From assembly GCA_003557565.1 (NCBI GenBank), contig PWOG01000061.1, positions 1-8,387 on the forward strand: 8,387 nucleotides of DNA, written 5' to 3'. Each line of letters opens with the position of its first letter. The stretch's first letter is position 1. Source of the stretch: Desulfobulbaceae bacterium (GTDB taxonomy: Bacteria > Desulfobacterota > Desulfobulbia > Desulfobulbales > Desulfurivibrionaceae). Both the position numbers and the translations under genes were made by a program. Below are positions 1 through 7,579 of this stretch, piece after piece. A model generated the notes under the pieces. That model was not told the DNA's origin and did no database searches. It worked only from the letters and a program-made list of their open reading frames with translations.

Positions 1-1480
1 GTTCGACGGTCTGAAAAGGACTGCCGCCCACGCCGGTGGCACCCTCGGTGAAGCTGCCGGTGAGGAAAGGAACGTTCTGGCCGACGATGATCTCCGCCTC
101 CTGGTTGTCCATGGTCACCAGGCTGGGGGTGGAAAGGATGTTGGTATCTCCGTCCCGGGCCAGGGCGTTGACCAGAGCCCCAAAGTTGACCAGTTCATGG
201 CCCAGGAACTCGGTGGTGCCGGAAAAGGCTCCCACGCTCAGGCCCGAGGTGCCGGCCAGGTTGGCAATACTGCCTTCGTCGCCGAGGGCGAGCCCGCTCA
301 TGCTGGCCCCGGCGCTGGGAAAGTTGGTCCCGGCGATCACCTTGTCGGTGTCGGCGGAAAACCACTGGACCCCCAGATCAATCGCCCGGGAAGTGGATAC
401 CTCGGCGATCACCGCCTCGATCATCAACTGGGCGCGCCGAATGTCAAGCTGACGGATCACCCTCTTCAGGTTCTGCAGCACATCCGGCGAACCGGTCATG
501 ATCAGGGCGTTGGTGTTTTCATCGGCCTGGATATCCACATCCCGGCGCTGCTGGGTGCGGCGGTCCTCCCGGCCGTTATCGAATTCGCCCAGGCCACTGA
601 GAATGGGAACCAGGTTCTCGGCCTTGGCATGCCGGAGGAACACCACCTCGGTATCACCACTGTCGGCTACGGGGGTGTCCAGGTTGAGGATGGTAGCCTT
701 GACCCGCAGCAGATGATGCGGATCTCCCTGCATCAGCACTTGGTTGGAGCGGCCGTCGGCCACCAGGCGCAACTGATCGGAAGAAAGCCGGCCGGTGCCA
801 AGTTCCATTTCCCTGACCACATCCACCACATCCCGGGCATCGGCGTGCTCCAGGGTGACCATCTCCATATCGCCGCCGGTGGTCTCGTCCAGGCGGCGGA
901 CAATCCGCAATATGCGGTCCACGTTGCCGGCTCGCTCGGTGATGATCAGGGAGTTGCCTTCCTTGACCGCCAGGGCCGCCATCTGGCCGGAGCGGGCGCC
1001 CAGCATGGGCCGCAGGATGGGAACCAGCCGATCGGCCTGGAGATTCCGCAGGCGGTAGATGCGGGTGATGATCCGGTCTTCATCCAGCTCCCCGGGGTGT
1101 TCGTCGTCGGTAATCACCAGGTCCTGGTTGGCCTTGGCGGCGGGGACGATCTTGGTCACATCGCCGGCCTCGACGGCGGCGTAATCATGGACCTGGAGAA
1201 TGGAGAGAAAGACGCCGTAAACTTCGTCGGCCCGCATGGGTTGAGAGGAAACGATGGTGATCTCGCCCCGCACCGCCGGGTCGATGATAAAGGTCTTGCC
1301 GGTGATCCGGGCCACCGAGTTGATCACCGATTCGATCTCGGCATCCTTGAAATTAAGGGTGATGGTTTCTTCGGCCATCCCCGGCCGGGGAGCCAGCACC
1401 AGGCCGCCCAGAAGGAAAACCACCAGCAGCAGCCGCGCCCCCGCCGAGCGTATTTTTACAAAAAATCCAGGCAAAATCAT
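1..1480 (-). CDS. gspD: Type II secretion system outer-membrane secretin GspD (3' end beyond window)
   Basis: GspD forms the multimeric outer-membrane channel through which folded periplasmic proteins leave the cell by type II secretion. Read from ATG at 1480, the frame stays open to base 1, giving 493 residues without a stop; family members are usually about 650-750 aa, so the secretin barrel is cut by the window edge. Visible parts in order: signal peptide (about 1-36, hydrophobic LLLVVFLLGGLVLA, cleavage near GMA/EE), N0 domain (about 38-110, TLNFKDAEIESVI), N1 (about 138-200, YRLRNLQADRLVPIL), N2 (about 205-270, VTLEHADARDVVDVV), N3 (about 276-346, VVFLRHAKAENLVPIL, NALIMTGSPDVLQNL), then the start of the secretin domain (VEAVIAEV-type segment at 354-360) and the family hallmark EAEIIVGQNVPFLTG (461-475). 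A GAGGGG ribosome binding site lies just before the ATG. It follows gspC by 38 bases, the canonical order, so the two are probably cotranscribed. Confidence 0.97.
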   Translation of the reverse strand, partial: MILPGFFVKIRSAGARLLLVVFLLGGLVLAPRPGMAEETITLNFKDAEIESVINSVARITGKTFIIDPAVRGEITIVSSQPMRADEVYGVFLSILQVHDYAAVEAGDVTKIVPAAKANQDLVITDDEHPGELDEDRIITRIYRLRNLQADRLVPILRPMLGARSGQMAALAVKEGNSLIITERAGNVDRILRIVRRLDETTGGDMEMVTLEHADARDVVDVVREMELGTGRLSSDQLRLVADGRSNQVLMQGDPHHLLRVKATILNLDTPVADSGDTEVVFLRHAKAENLVPILSGLGEFDNGREDRRTQQRRDVDIQADENTNALIMTGSPDVLQNLKRVIRQLDIRRAQLMIEAVIAEVSTSRAIDLGVQWFSADTDKVIAGTNFPSAGASMSGLALGDEGSIANLAGTSGLSVGAFSGTTEFLGHELVNFGALVNALARDGDTNILSTPSLVTMDNQEAEIIVGQNVPFLTGSFTEGATGVGGSPFQTVE

Positions 1481-1518
1481 AAACCCCTCAATGTAAGGCT
1501 GATCACCGTGGTCGGGGA

Positions 1519-2508
1519 TCAGCGAATGACAATGGTGCTGCTGCGCTCCTGGCCGTCACGTTCATAAACCAGATTGATCTGGCGGGCATTGCGCAATTCA
1601 CTAAAGGCTTCCATGCCCGCCCCGGCATCGGAAAGTTCGATGCCATTGACCTCATATAGAATATCATCGGGCTGCAGGCCGAGATCATCCAGAAAATCGC
1701 TACCCCCGGGCGCCACCAGGCGGAAACCGTGGCGCCCGCCGGACGGATCGTGGATGTGTATCTGCACTTGGCGGGCCAGGTCCTGCATGTTGGCCAGGGA
1801 CTCATCGACAAAGGAGCGGCTGACCATCCGGGGCCCGTCGTCGCCGGAATCGGCGGGAGTAGTGGGGCCGGCGGCGCCAGCGGTGATGGCGGCCCGCAAC
1901 TCGTCGTCCTGGTCTTCCAGGTACAGGGTTTCCAGGTTGCCGGCCCGGCGCAGCATCACCCGATCCGGGTAGATCGCCTCGATTTCGGCGTTGCCGGGCA
2001 CCGTGTCGCCGATGCCGTAGACCTCCTGCTCGCCCCCCTGCTCGGCGATCACCGCCAGCCCGCGGTCGCCGGTGGAATAAGCCAGCAGACCCGTCAAGAC
2101 CAGGCTCAGGGTGGTTTCCGGGGCGTCGACCATGGCCATCATGGCTTCCATCTCGGATTCGGCCTGGGGGGGGGCGGGTCTGCCGAAGAGATGAAGGGAG
2201 GCCAGTTTCTCGCCCCGGGAATCCTCCACCCGTGCGCGGTCGGGGCGACGGTCCGCCGGGCCGGCGGGAGCAGAAGCACTGATTTCCGGAGCCGGAGCCG
2301 GGGCGGGAACAAAAAATGCCCAAACCAGGCGAGCCGAGGCTTGCGAAAGCATAATAACCAGCGCCAGTACGCACAGGGTGCGAATCAACTCGAGCCGGCG
2401 TTCATCGGCCACCAGGGTGCGCCAGAATTCGCGGCCGGGCAGAACCGAGCGCCACGACTTGACGCCGTTGGTCCGCCGCCGTAGCCACGTTGTGGAATAA
2501 ATACTCAC
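1519..2508 (-). CDS. gspC: Type II secretion system inner-membrane protein GspC
   Basis: GspC links the inner-membrane platform to the GspD secretin and helps choose substrates. With the GTG start at 2508 it is 329 aa: a short cytoplasmic, Arg-rich N-terminus, one transmembrane helix (about residues 40-66, LIRTLCVLALVIMLSQASA), a Pro/Ala-rich linker, the HR domain (about 102-199; SLHLFG, LTGLLAYSTGDRGLAVIA, YGIGDTVPGNAEIEAIYPDRV) and a C-terminal PDZ-like domain (about 244-329; FRLVAPGGSDFLDDLGLQPD, ILYEVNGIEL). This is the standard GspC layout. The frame is open back to GTG 2631 and ATG 2604, but codons upstream of 2508 are AT-rich and unlike the rest of the gene, and neither upstream start has a clear ribosome binding site; 2508 has only a weak AGG. 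GTG at 2412 is another fallback. Product is certain, start is not. The gap upstream holds a palindromic repeat. Confidence 0.93.
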   Translation of the reverse strand: MSIYSTTWLRRRTNGVKSWRSVLPGREFWRTLVADERRLELIRTLCVLALVIMLSQASARLVWAFFVPAPAPAPEISASAPAGPADRRPDRARVEDSRGEKLASLHLFGRPAPPQAESEMEAMMAMVDAPETTLSLVLTGLLAYSTGDRGLAVIAEQGGEQEVYGIGDTVPGNAEIEAIYPDRVMLRRAGNLETLYLEDQDDELRAAITAGAAGPTTPADSGDDGPRMVSRSFVDESLANMQDLARQVQIHIHDPSGGRHGFRLVAPGGSDFLDDLGLQPDDILYEVNGIELSDAGAGMEAFSELRNARQINLVYERDGQERSSTIVIR

Positions 2509-2650
2509 TTTTGCCTGGTTATCCAAATGATGCCGCTTGCCGGCCGAAAGCCGGTAAATAGTTTGTAAAACACAAGGATGCAATTTAACAGAGTGGCGGG
2601 TCATCGGCAAGCACGTTCTGCCCGAAGCCACCGGTCCGACGTTTTTTTAT

Positions 2651-2759
2651 GTAACTGGTCACCGGGTGCCGCAGATTGTGGCTAGCCCGACGGCGATGCG
2701 TACATCAGTACGTGAGCCTGCCCGATCGCCGCTTTCGGCGGTGCCCTGTGATCGCTTAC
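2651..2759 (+). repeat. 109-bp palindromic repeat, copy A (intergenic, before gspC)
   Basis: The whole 109 bases form a long imperfect inverted repeat: the outer arms start GTAACTGGTCACCGGGTGCC and end GGTGCCCTGTGATCGCTTAC, and the centre is a small hairpin CGTAC-ATCA-GTACG. A second element of exactly the same length lies at 7561-7669 on the other strand; the two share an identical 28-base core (2691-2718 here, 7602-7629 there), while arm differences are often compensated, as expected if the fold matters. On this strand the element runs straight into T6 (2760-2765), as copy B runs into C-T8. Copy A sits between the small lipoprotein stop (2764-2766) and gspC. Size and symmetry fit a REP/MITE-like non-coding repeat family; no transposase is seen. 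For the minus-strand operon the hairpin is not followed by T residues, so it is not a classical terminator in that direction. Confidence 0.85.
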
Positions 2760-2763
2760 TTTT

Positions 2764-3063
2764 TTATGGAGAAAGTTGCCGGCGGCCCATTTCGGCCCGA
2801 ACCTCATTCCAGCGCTGCCGCAACCGATCCAGCCGGTCCGTTTCCGCCGGCCGGGTCAGTAGGCCTCCCTCGCGCCCGGCCCGGGTTTCCTGCACCAGCT
2901 GATCGCCCAGCCGGCGGTAATAGCCAAGCAGCTGTTCATCATCCATCACCAGGTAGTCCCGCTGCAACAGGGTATCGGTCTGGCGCCCCAGATCCGAAGC
3001 GCAGGCTCCGGTGAAGATCATCAGCAATACCAGCAAGCGAGTCAAACACAGTTTATTCCGCAC
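2764..3063 (-). CDS. Small putative lipoprotein, unknown function
   Basis: A 99-aa protein I do not recognise. The N-terminus (MRNKLCLTRLLVLLMIFTGAC) has a charged start, a hydrophobic core and a Cys at position 21 in a lipobox-like FTGAC (Thr at -3 is unusual), so a lipid-anchored periplasmic protein is likely. The mature part is hydrophilic and helical-looking, rich in Leu, Arg, Gln and Glu (LLQRDYLVMDDEQLLGYYRRL; DRLDRLRQRWNEVRAEMGRR), perhaps a short coiled coil. I chose GTG 3063 over the further-upstream TTG 3084 because GGAG lies seven bases before it and because it gives a normal-length signal peptide. The start overlaps the mltB stop by 11 bases, so it is probably translated by coupling with mltB and last in the lptD-mltB cluster. 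Its position suggests an envelope role, but that is inference only. Confidence 0.72.
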   Translation of the reverse strand: MRNKLCLTRLLVLLMIFTGACASDLGRQTDTLLQRDYLVMDDEQLLGYYRRLGDQLVQETRAGREGGLLTRPAETDRLDRLRQRWNEVRAEMGRRQLSP

Positions 3064-4213
3064 GAAGTTTCTCCGCCAGTTCAATCACCGCCATGGCGTA
3101 GCGGTAGGAGTTGTTCCAGTGGGTGATGGCCTGAAAGTTGGGATAGGCGGCCAGATAACGATATTCGCCATCTTTCTGCTCCAGACCCACGATACGCAGG
3201 GGCCGGTCATCGGCCACCGCCGCCAGCTCCACCTGCTGAGCCGCCTCGATTTCCTCCCGGGGCAGAACCCCCTGGCGGCCGGCGCCGACAGCCTCCTCCA
3301 GCCGCGGGTCATGCAGTTTATCCCCCAACTCGGCATACCACGGCCGGCCGTATTGCCAGCCAAAATGACCCAGGTAGCTGGCGATGCTGGCCAATACATC
3401 GGGCACCGAGTGGAGGATATCACGGCGGCCGGAGCCGTCAAAATCCACCGCGTAAGCCCGGTAGCTGGAGGGAATGAACTGGGCCTGGCCGAAAGCCCCG
3501 CCGTAGGAACCCCGCACCTCCAGGGGATCAAGCCCGGCCTCCCGGCAGATCAGCAGAAAGTCGATCAGCTGGCGGCGGTAAAACTCGCTGCGGCGGGGAT
3601 AGGCGGCAAAAATGGTGTTCATGGTGCGAAAGATCCGAAAGGACCCCTTGTTGCCGCCGTAGTTGCTTTCAATACCCCAGATGGCGACGATGATTTCCCG
3701 CTCCACCCCGAATTCGGCCTCAATCCGGTCCAGCAGTTCGGCGTGGCGCTCCAGCAGCACCCGGCCGTTGCCGACATTCCACCAGGACAGCAGGGGCGCG
3801 GCATAGCGGTGATAAGGCTGGGCCTCCCACTGGGAGTCCATCAGCTCCAGAACCCGGCCCTGGATGGTGACCTCCCCGAACCATTGCCGCAGCTGTTGGC
3901 GGCTGAAACCGTGCTCCTCGACCAGCTCCCGAAACAGTTCCCGGTAAAGAGGGGAATCCAGGTCAAGGGGCTGGCCGTCGGCGGCCTGCTCGGCGGCCGG
4001 GGGCGACTCCTCGGCGGCGGTGGCCGGGGCTGAACCAAGACACAGGATGACCGCCATGACCAGGATCATCACGGAAATCAAACCGTGTTTCACAAATGCC
4101 GGGGCCGCCGGGGCCGCCGGATCCGATTGAGCCGATTGAGCCGTCAAATCACTGTCTCCCGTTAATACGTGGGGCGCGGGGCGCAGAGCTTGGATGTTCT
4201 CATGGGGCGCCAT
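3053..4213 (-). CDS. mltB: MltB-like lytic murein transglycosylase
   Basis: Periplasmic enzyme that cleaves the MurNAc-GlcNAc bond of peptidoglycan, leaving 1,6-anhydroMurNAc ends. From ATG 4213 it is 386 aa. The catalytic Glu is E182 in IWGIESNYGG; further MltB-family signatures are GSYGGAFGQAQFIPSSY (235-251), an EF-hand-like DFDGSGRRDI (257-266), DVLASIASYLGHFGW, and the C-terminal ITHWNNSYRYAMAVIEL. A hydrophobic segment at about 44-60 followed by APATAA suggests export with signal peptidase I cleavage; there is no good lipobox, so it may be soluble, unlike E. coli MltB. The N-terminal 40 residues before that segment are long for a signal peptide. TTG 4147 (GGGAG upstream) and GTG 4093 (classic signal peptide, no RBS) are alternative starts. 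The frame is open further upstream to 4435, but that part overlaps the DHH gene. ATG 4213 overlaps the DHH stop by 14 bases. Confidence 0.9.
   Translation of the reverse strand: MAPHENIQALRPAPHVLTGDSDLTAQSAQSDPAAPAAPAFVKHGLISVMILVMAVILCLGSAPATAAEESPPAAEQAADGQPLDLDSPLYRELFRELVEEHGFSRQQLRQWFGEVTIQGRVLELMDSQWEAQPYHRYAAPLLSWWNVGNGRVLLERHAELLDRIEAEFGVEREIIVAIWGIESNYGGNKGSFRIFRTMNTIFAAYPRRSEFYRRQLIDFLLICREAGLDPLEVRGSYGGAFGQAQFIPSSYRAYAVDFDGSGRRDILHSVPDVLASIASYLGHFGWQYGRPWYAELGDKLHDPRLEEAVGAGRQGVLPREEIEAAQQVELAAVADDRPLRIVGLEQKDGEYRYLAAYPNFQAITHWNNSYRYAMAVIELAEKLRAE
3071..3074 (-). promoter_or_regulatory. Ribosome binding site that decides the small lipoprotein start
   Basis: On the minus strand GCGGAG precedes GTG 3063 with a seven-base spacer. 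It lies inside the last codons of mltB. No comparable motif precedes the alternative TTG at 3084, so this site favours the shorter lipoprotein. Confidence 0.6.
4101..4143. repeat. Two adjacent 9-bp tandem duplications in the mltB leader
   Basis: GGGGCCGCC occurs twice in tandem at 4101-4118 and CCGATTGAG twice at 4123-4140, each followed by a partial third unit. Both periods equal three codons, so copy-number changes stay in frame. On the minus strand they encode the low-complexity AQSAQSDPAAPAAPA stretch before the export signal of the transglycosylase. Confidence 0.7.
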
Positions 4214-5204
4214 TTTTCGGTTTCCGACTCCTCTGTTCCGGGCTGAAAGCGGCCTCGAAGGCCTGCCGAAAATCCCCCAGCCGGTCCGGGGGCAGGGCGT
4301 TGATGCCGGCGGCCCCGGCCCGCCCGCCGCCGGTGGGAAAGGCCCGGCACAGGGTGTCGGCCCCCTGGAGCCGGTCCAGGGGGGCCCGGACACTGACCAG
4401 GAAGGAGCCGTCGGCGTTTTCCACCAGCAGGGCATGGGCCTGATTCGGCGCCGAGCGGGCCAGTTCGTTGGCCAGCACCCCGCTTACCCGGCGAGCCCAG
4501 GACTGCCCCGGCAACAGCAGGATGCGGCCGGCGGAACTCTCCCGCCAGGGCTCGACGGCCCGGCCCTGTTCCAGGTCGTCGGCAAACCCCCGGCGCAGGG
4601 TGGCCAGCACTGGGGAGCGGCGGCAAAACGCCAGGGGGTCAGGGTAGGCGGCCACGTCCCGGTACAGTTCCACGGGGTCGAAGTGCAGATCGGCCACGGC
4701 GGCGCCGTAACCGTTGTAGTTGAGCAGCTCGCCCAGCTCCCGCAAGACGGCGATCTGCTCTTCCTCCAGGCCGGCGGCAAGAGCGGCCCGCCGGGCCGGG
4801 CCGTGAAGGTTGTCGCCAAAGGCCCCGGCCACCGCCCAGGGGCGGTAACGTCCGCCCATCAGTTCATCGACAATCAGGGAGGTACAAAGTTCCGGATCGG
4901 GCTTGATATGGGCCGTGAGATTGGGGTGATCGGGAATCTCCCCGGCGTGATGATGATCGACATAAAAAACCCGGCAGGCCGGCAGCAGGCGCTCCAGGGC
5001 CTCCCGGTTGCGGTCCAGGGAGATATCCAGCACCGTGACCTCGGCTGCCGCCGGCACGGCCGTCGCCACCACCTGTTCCAGCAGGGCGATATCCCGTTTG
5101 ACTCCGCTGACCAGCCGGTTCCCGGGCCGGGGATGGTCCAGCCGCAACTGGTGCAGGGCGCAAATTCCGTCGGCGTCACCGTTAAAGACATCAAAACCAA
5201 GCAT
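4200..5204 (-). CDS. DHH/DHHA1-family phosphoesterase-like protein
   Basis: A 334-aa member of the DHH superfamily (RecJ, NrnA, exopolyphosphatase relatives), metal-dependent hydrolases of phosphoester or phosphoanhydride bonds. Motif I reads FNGDADG (N8, D10, D12; Asn where many members have His), motif II LDIS (D60), motif III YVDHHH (D83-H86), motif IV KPDPELCTSLIVDEL, and the C-terminal DHHA1 domain carries GGGRAGAAGIN (about 292-302), which replaces the usual GGGH with GGGR. No signal peptide: cytoplasmic. The true substrate (nanoRNA, cyclic dinucleotide, polyphosphate or other) cannot be read from sequence. ATG 5204 is preferred, with AAGGGG about 11 bases upstream; TTG 5213 would overlap the lptD stop. 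Its end overlaps mltB by 14 bases, so it is embedded in the envelope cluster although its own role is not obviously envelope-related. Confidence 0.87.
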   Translation of the reverse strand: MLGFDVFNGDADGICALHQLRLDHPRPGNRLVSGVKRDIALLEQVVATAVPAAAEVTVLDISLDRNREALERLLPACRVFYVDHHHAGEIPDHPNLTAHIKPDPELCTSLIVDELMGGRYRPWAVAGAFGDNLHGPARRAALAAGLEEEQIAVLRELGELLNYNGYGAAVADLHFDPVELYRDVAAYPDPLAFCRRSPVLATLRRGFADDLEQGRAVEPWRESSAGRILLLPGQSWARRVSGVLANELARSAPNQAHALLVENADGSFLVSVRAPLDRLQGADTLCRAFPTGGGRAGAAGINALPPDRLGDFRQAFEAAFSPEQRSRKPKNGAP

Positions 5205-5209
5205 AAGCG

Positions 5210-7579
5210 TCAAATCCCCTTCTTTCGCAGGTTCAAAGCCTCACCGATGGTGTCCAGGGAGAAGATCACCATGACTCTCTTTTCCTCGACATGGCGTCGT
5301 ACTTCAATATCCACGGCCCAACAGTGGGGCTGGTAAGTAAGGCCAAAGGAGGCCTCGGCAATGTGATCGTCGATCAAAGACTGCTTGAGCAGCCCCCGAA
5401 AGGTCAGGGACTCCCCTGCGGGGGCCTGGAAACTGGCCTGAATATCCTCGCTCCGGTCCCCGGCGGTGGTATGGAAATAGGGCTCCCGCATGGCGCTGTA
5501 CTTGAGATTGCGATAGTTGATGGCCAGCCGGAAACCGCCGGCCGAACTTAAAGCGCCCTGCAGTTCATGGCGGTTTACCCCTTCACCGTACATGCTGAGA
5601 TTGGTCTGGTAGCGCAGGTTGAGAGCGCGCACGGGGGTGAAACGCAGATCAAAACGCAGGTCGGACAACTCACGGCGTCGCTCGTCCGCCGCCAGGTCGT
5701 CGCGCCGGGTCTCGTCGATGTCATAGGTCTGCATCACCTTGAAAAAGGCCAGGGAGCGCGACCAGTAATCCCCGGCGCCGCCGTGTTCATCGCCCTGCCC
5801 GGCGGCGGAGCGGTATCCGAACAGTTCAAAATAATTGTTGAGCTCGTAGGTCAGCCAGTTTTTCCGCTCCAGGTAGTCAACGCTGTCCAGGTCCGGCAGC
5901 CTGCTCTGACTGCTGCGGCTGTTGTAGGTGTAAATCAGGTTGGGCCTGAACATGTGTTCCAGGCCGGGAGAATCCACCGCCTCATCGACGGCGGCTTGCC
6001 GGTAACGCCGGCCCGTGGGGAGATCGAAATCCCGGACCAGGGTGGTGGCCAGGTTGGCCTCGAAGTCAAAGGCGGTGCGATCCTGGTAGCGGTCATGCTC
6101 CCACTGGTGATCGCCGTGGGCGCTCACCTGGTACATGGTCTGGCGCACCCCGACGGTGGCCCGGCCCTCGGTCCAGCCGCCGCTGCGGGGCAGAGGGGCG
6201 ATGAGCTGGGGATGAAGATCGAGCCGCTGGGCACCGACCCCCTCGCGGCGCCAGTAATGGACATATTCGCTGCTCCAGGCCAGGCTGAAGGGCTGCTGCC
6301 GAACCGGGCTCCGGCCGGAAAAGTGGAGCCGGGGCAGGGCCTGGAGAGGGGTTTGGTCGGCACTCCAGGACTGGACCTCGCCCTGGTTGTCCAGCCGCAG
6401 ATCGTGGCGGCTGTCCTGCTGCCCCATCAGCTCACCCGCCGCCATGGTGGTGGGGGTGATCCGCCGCAGCTGCAGGGTGGACTGGCGGGTGGCCAGGGAG
6501 GGCTCCAGGAGCTCACGGTCGAACATCCGCTCGAAATCGCGGTTGGAGCGGTTGTAGCCCATAATCCCGTCGTCGAACTCCATGATGAAATCCTGGTCGC
6601 TCACCAGATCGAGATCCAGCCGCAGCAGCAGATCATCGCCGAAATCATGGTCGACCTTGCCCCGCACCCAGTAGCGGTCCCTGGTGTCCCGCAGCCAGCC
6701 GTCGTTCCGATAATCGTCGTCGGGGCTGTCCGTATGGCTGTCCCGCAGAAACGTGGCCTGGAACATTCCCCGGGACTCGGCGGCGGCGGCGTAACGGAAC
6801 TCGGCGCCGGCCAGCAGGCCCCTCCGGTCCATGAACCGGGAATAAAGGGTGGCATCGGCGCTGGGAGAAAGATTGAAGAAATATGGCAGACCCACCTCGA
6901 AACCATGCCGGCTGGACTCGGCAACTTCGGGAAACAGAAAACCGCTCTGGCGCCGGGTGTTGGCCGGCAGCACCACGTAGGGGGAATAGATCGCAGGGAC
7001 CTCCTTGACCTGAAACCGGGGATGAAAAATATGGGCCAGGCCGTCCACGGTGAGATGAACCCGCTTGCTCTTGATGGACCAGGCCTCACGACAGTCTTCT
7101 TCGGGGCGGCAGGCCGAAAGCCAGACGTCTTCGAGGTAGTAGGTCTCCTCGCCGGTCTTTTCGATATGCCCACCCTTGAGGTAGAGCCCGCTTTCCACCA
7201 GATGGACAGTCGCCTGCTCCAGGGTGCCGGTCTGACTTTCCAGATCCAGGGTCACGGAACCGGCAGTCAGCTCCTGTTCGGGGGAAGTGATCCGGACCCG
7301 GCCATGGGCCTCGACCACGCCGCTTTCCGGGTCGTAAACCAGGCGGTCGGCCCGGATCTCCAAAGGATTTTCATGATCCTCCGGCCGGGAAATCACCACA
7401 TCCCCTTGGGCGACGACCCGGCGCGGCTGAGGCTGATGGGTTATGCTATCGGCACTGAGCTCCCAGCGCGGCATCGCCGGATTTTGTTCATCCGCCAGAA
7501 CCCCCGCCGGCCACGACGACAGACCCAGCCAGCAAGCCGCCAGCAGGACACAAAAAAAAGGTAAGCGGCCACGGGGCAC
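5210..7579 (-). CDS. lptD: LPS-assembly outer-membrane protein LptD
   Basis: LptD is the beta-barrel that, with lipoprotein LptE, receives LPS from the LptA bridge and inserts it in the outer leaflet. From GTG 7579 it is 789 aa, normal for the family. Signal peptide about 1-29 (MPRGRLPFFCVLLAACWLGL, cleavage near VLA/DE); LptA/OstA-like beta-jellyroll about 40-178 (WELSADSITHQPQPRRVVAQ, LVYDPESGVVEAHGRV); the family motif SACRPEEDCREAW with C157 and C163; then a long barrel with YSPYVVLP, SGFLFPE and aromatic-rich strands, ending in YQPHCWAVDIEV with C753, which could form the inter-domain disulfide known in E. coli LptD. The frame is open back to GTG or similar at 7720, including ATG 7624, but those codons lie in the palindromic repeat. 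No convincing ribosome binding site precedes either GTG 7579 or ATG 7624, so the start is open. DHH gene follows within about five bases. Confidence 0.93.
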   Translation of the reverse strand: MPRGRLPFFCVLLAACWLGLSSWPAGVLADEQNPAMPRWELSADSITHQPQPRRVVAQGDVVISRPEDHENPLEIRADRLVYDPESGVVEAHGRVRITSPEQELTAGSVTLDLESQTGTLEQATVHLVESGLYLKGGHIEKTGEETYYLEDVWLSACRPEEDCREAWSIKSKRVHLTVDGLAHIFHPRFQVKEVPAIYSPYVVLPANTRRQSGFLFPEVAESSRHGFEVGLPYFFNLSPSADATLYSRFMDRRGLLAGAEFRYAAAAESRGMFQATFLRDSHTDSPDDDYRNDGWLRDTRDRYWVRGKVDHDFGDDLLLRLDLDLVSDQDFIMEFDDGIMGYNRSNRDFERMFDRELLEPSLATRQSTLQLRRITPTTMAAGELMGQQDSRHDLRLDNQGEVQSWSADQTPLQALPRLHFSGRSPVRQQPFSLAWSSEYVHYWRREGVGAQRLDLHPQLIAPLPRSGGWTEGRATVGVRQTMYQVSAHGDHQWEHDRYQDRTAFDFEANLATTLVRDFDLPTGRRYRQAAVDEAVDSPGLEHMFRPNLIYTYNSRSSQSRLPDLDSVDYLERKNWLTYELNNYFELFGYRSAAGQGDEHGGAGDYWSRSLAFFKVMQTYDIDETRRDDLAADERRRELSDLRFDLRFTPVRALNLRYQTNLSMYGEGVNRHELQGALSSAGGFRLAINYRNLKYSAMREPYFHTTAGDRSEDIQASFQAPAGESLTFRGLLKQSLIDDHIAEASFGLTYQPHCWAVDIEVRRHVEEKRVMVIFSLDTIGEALNLRKKGI

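Noticed and set aside
197..1567. Long plus-strand frame of 456 codons opposite gspD
   Set aside because: It is the antisense of an unmistakable secretin gene; GC-rich coding DNA gives long open frames on the opposite strand. The translation is Gly/His/Gln-rich with no domain.
2651..2766. Copy A as an intrinsic terminator of the minus-strand lptD-mltB-lipoprotein transcript
   Set aside because: In that direction the hairpin is followed by A residues; the T tract is on the plus-strand side only.
2666..2902. Plus-strand frame with the peptide MRTSVREPARS, which also occurs in the upstream extension of lptD
   Set aside because: The shared peptide comes from the core of the 109-bp repeat read in the same phase, not from a conserved protein; the rest of the frame is opposite the small lipoprotein gene.
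3011..4033. Plus-strand frame of 340 codons opposite mltB
   Set aside because: Antisense shadow; the minus strand encodes the catalytic Glu and MltB signatures.
4214..4435. N-terminal extension of the mltB frame by 74 codons
   Set aside because: Lies wholly inside the DHH gene in another frame, is Pro/Trp/Arg-rich and has no match to the family.
5567..7564. Plus-strand frame of 665 codons opposite lptD
   Set aside because: Antisense shadow of lptD with no recognisable domain; the minus frame carries all LptD motifs.
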